A stretch of 64,000 nt of DNA from Gloeopeniophorella convolvens (lineage: Eukaryota; Basidiomycota; Agaricomycetes; Russulales). The translations under genes were made by a program, and so were the position numbers. Below the pieces are notes generated by a model. That model made no database searches. It was not told where the DNA came from and worked only from the letters and a program-made list of their open reading frames with translations. Shown here one piece after another: positions 62,668 through 64,000 of this stretch. The stretch spans positions 186,001 through 250,000 of the forward strand of contig WTXD01000038.1 in assembly GCA_022496205.1 (NCBI GenBank), in the 5' to 3' direction. The stretch's first letter is position 1. Every line of letters starts with the position of its first letter.

Positions 62668-64000
62668 ATTATACCTTGCTTTTGGCTATGGGTCAGGGTT
62701 AGTAGGTGGGTTAGTAGCTAACAAATTAGATTTTATCATTTAATAACCTAGGTAAGAACCATAGACACATGGGTGCCTATGGTTGCAATCTGACATTTTA
62801 GAGAGGGTTAATATCCCTAGGTGATGACCATAGGCACATGGGTGCCTATGGTTGAGATCTGATATTTTAGAGGGAGTAATAGCCCTAGGTGGTGACCATA
62901 GGCACATGGGTGCCTATGATTACAATCTGACATTTTAGAGAGGGTTAATACGGTGATGACCATAGGCACAAGGGTGCCTATGGTTGAGATCTGATATTTT
63001 AGAGAGGGTAATAGCCCTAGGTGGTGACCATAGGCACATGGGTGCCTATGGTTGCAATCTAACATTTTAAAGACGGTTAATATCCCTAGATAGTGACCAT
63101 AGGCACATGGGTGCCTGTGGTTGAGATCTAACATTTTAAAGATGGTTAATATCCCTAGATAGTGACCATAGGCACATGGGTGCCTGTGGTTGAGATCTGA
63201 TATTTTAGAGGGGGTAATTATACCTTGCTTTTGGCTATGGGTCAGGGTTAGTAGGTGGGTTAGTAGCTAACAAATTAGATTTTATCATTTAATAACCTAG
63301 GTAAGAACCATAGACACATAGGTGCCTATGGTTGCGATCTAACATTTTAGAGAGTGTTGATATCCCTAGGTGATGACCATAGGCACATGGGTGCCTATGG
63401 TTGCAATCTGACATTTTAGAGGGGGTTAATATCCCTAGATAGTGACCATAGGCACATGGGTGCCTGTGGTTGAGATCTGACATTTTAGAGAGGGTTAATA
63501 TCTCTAGGTGATGACCATAGGCACATGGGTGCCTATGGTTGAGATCTAATGTTTTAAAGAGGGTTAATATTCCTAGATAGTGACCATAGGCACATGGGTG
63601 CCTGTGGTTGAGATCTGATATTTTAGAGGGGGTAATAGCCCTAGGTGGTGACCATAGGCACATGGGTGCCTATGGTTGCAATCTGACATTTTAGAGAGGG
63701 TTAATATCCCTAGGTGGTGACCATAGGCACATGAGTGCCTATGGTTGAGATCTGATATTTTAGAGAGGGTTCATAGCCTTAGGTGATGCCTATGGTTGTA
63801 ATTATACCTTGCTTTTGGCTATGGGTCAGGGTTAGTAGGTGGGTTAGTAGCTAATAAATTAGATTTTATCATTTAATAACCTAGGTGAGAACCATAGACA
63901 CATGGGTGCCTATGGTTGCGATCTGACATTTTAGAGAGGGTTAATATCCCTAGGTGATGACCATAGGCCCATGGGTGCCTATGGTTGAGATCTGATATTT
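62668..64000. repeat. Satellite array, blocks 2-4 with higher-order structure
   Basis: Header copies start at 62668, 63217 and 63801 (549 and 584 bp apart), each followed by five to seven 69-bp units, and the array runs off the window. The header carries GGGTCAGGGTTAG and GTGGGTTAG, resembling the TTAGGG telomere repeat of basidiomycetes. Units alternate between two tail types, so the amplified unit is a multimer. Confidence 0.92.

Noticed and set aside
63289..63663. 124-codon minus-strand frame with 23-residue repeats (NHRHPCAYGH)
   Set aside because: Caused by a satellite unit of 69 bp, a multiple of three; no start context, splice sites or other sign of a gene.
60477..64000. Possible CRISPR-like array
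   Set aside because: Eukaryotic satellite: units are contiguous and similar throughout, with no unique spacers of constant length and no cas genes.
1..64000. tRNA and rRNA genes
   Set aside because: No cloverleaf with intact A and B boxes or rRNA-like sequence was recognised by eye; a tRNAscan run would settle this.

Overview
The window is nuclear DNA of a filamentous basidiomycete, most likely an Agaricomycete (possibly Polyporales). Evidence: many short GT-AG introns of about 45-70 bp, a DUF6699 protein, a fungal HMG-box regulator, an F-box protein, metacaspase-like genes, chromodomain Ty3/gypsy elements, and a KDZ DNA transposon carrying a TET/JBP-type dioxygenase. The species cannot be named from the sequence alone.

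Host-gene half (about 1-30 kb). A DUF6699 gene lies on the minus strand near the left edge, followed by weak minus-strand coding traces (3.6-6 kb) and a long stretch with no convincing gene (6-9.5 kb). Four plus-strand genes follow: an HMG-box transcription factor (9483-11127, three exons), an F-box protein (12155-13348), the spindle-checkpoint WD40 protein BUB3 (15373-16723, seven exons) and an NAD(P)-dependent extended SDR reductase (17211-18691, nine exons). Three tandem metacaspase-like (caspase-fold) genes fill 20.1-27.7 kb on the minus strand; all keep the His and Cys motifs. A small two-exon gene sits at 29.4-29.8 kb.

Transposon half (about 31.9-58.9 kb). This is a nested stack whose layers can be separated by target-site duplications (TSDs). 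A minus-strand gypsy element (gypsy B) has its 3' LTR split by a solo LTR of family 'LTR1' (TSD CTGGG, at 32183 and 54979). That solo LTR is split by a 22-kb KDZ element (32648-54862) with a 9-bp TSD, CGAAGCCTC; removing the KDZ element and one TSD copy restores LTR1 without a gap. The KDZ element carries a minus-strand transposase and, on the plus strand, a gene of unknown function, a TET/JBP-like 2-oxoglutarate dioxygenase and a KDZ-companion protein. It was later hit by a complete gypsy (gypsy A, 35413-44263, TSD AGGGG), which splits the transposase, and by solo LTRs. Gypsy A in turn contains another LTR1 (TSD GGGAG) and a 0.7-kb insert. Gypsy A has a frameshift and a premature stop in pol. 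Its two LTRs differ mainly by CpG transitions, the mark of 5-methylcytosine decay, which fits a genome that methylates transposons and carries TET/JBP genes.

Right end (58-64 kb). A probable non-autonomous LTR element with degenerate internal repeats gives way to satellite DNA. A 69-bp unit centred on a palindrome is arranged in higher-order blocks, each led by a header containing GGGTTAG motifs. The array is interrupted by a 160-bp-arm foldback sequence and a hairpin-rich insert. This looks like subtelomeric or other heterochromatic repeat DNA.

No rRNA, tRNA or CRISPR array was recognised.
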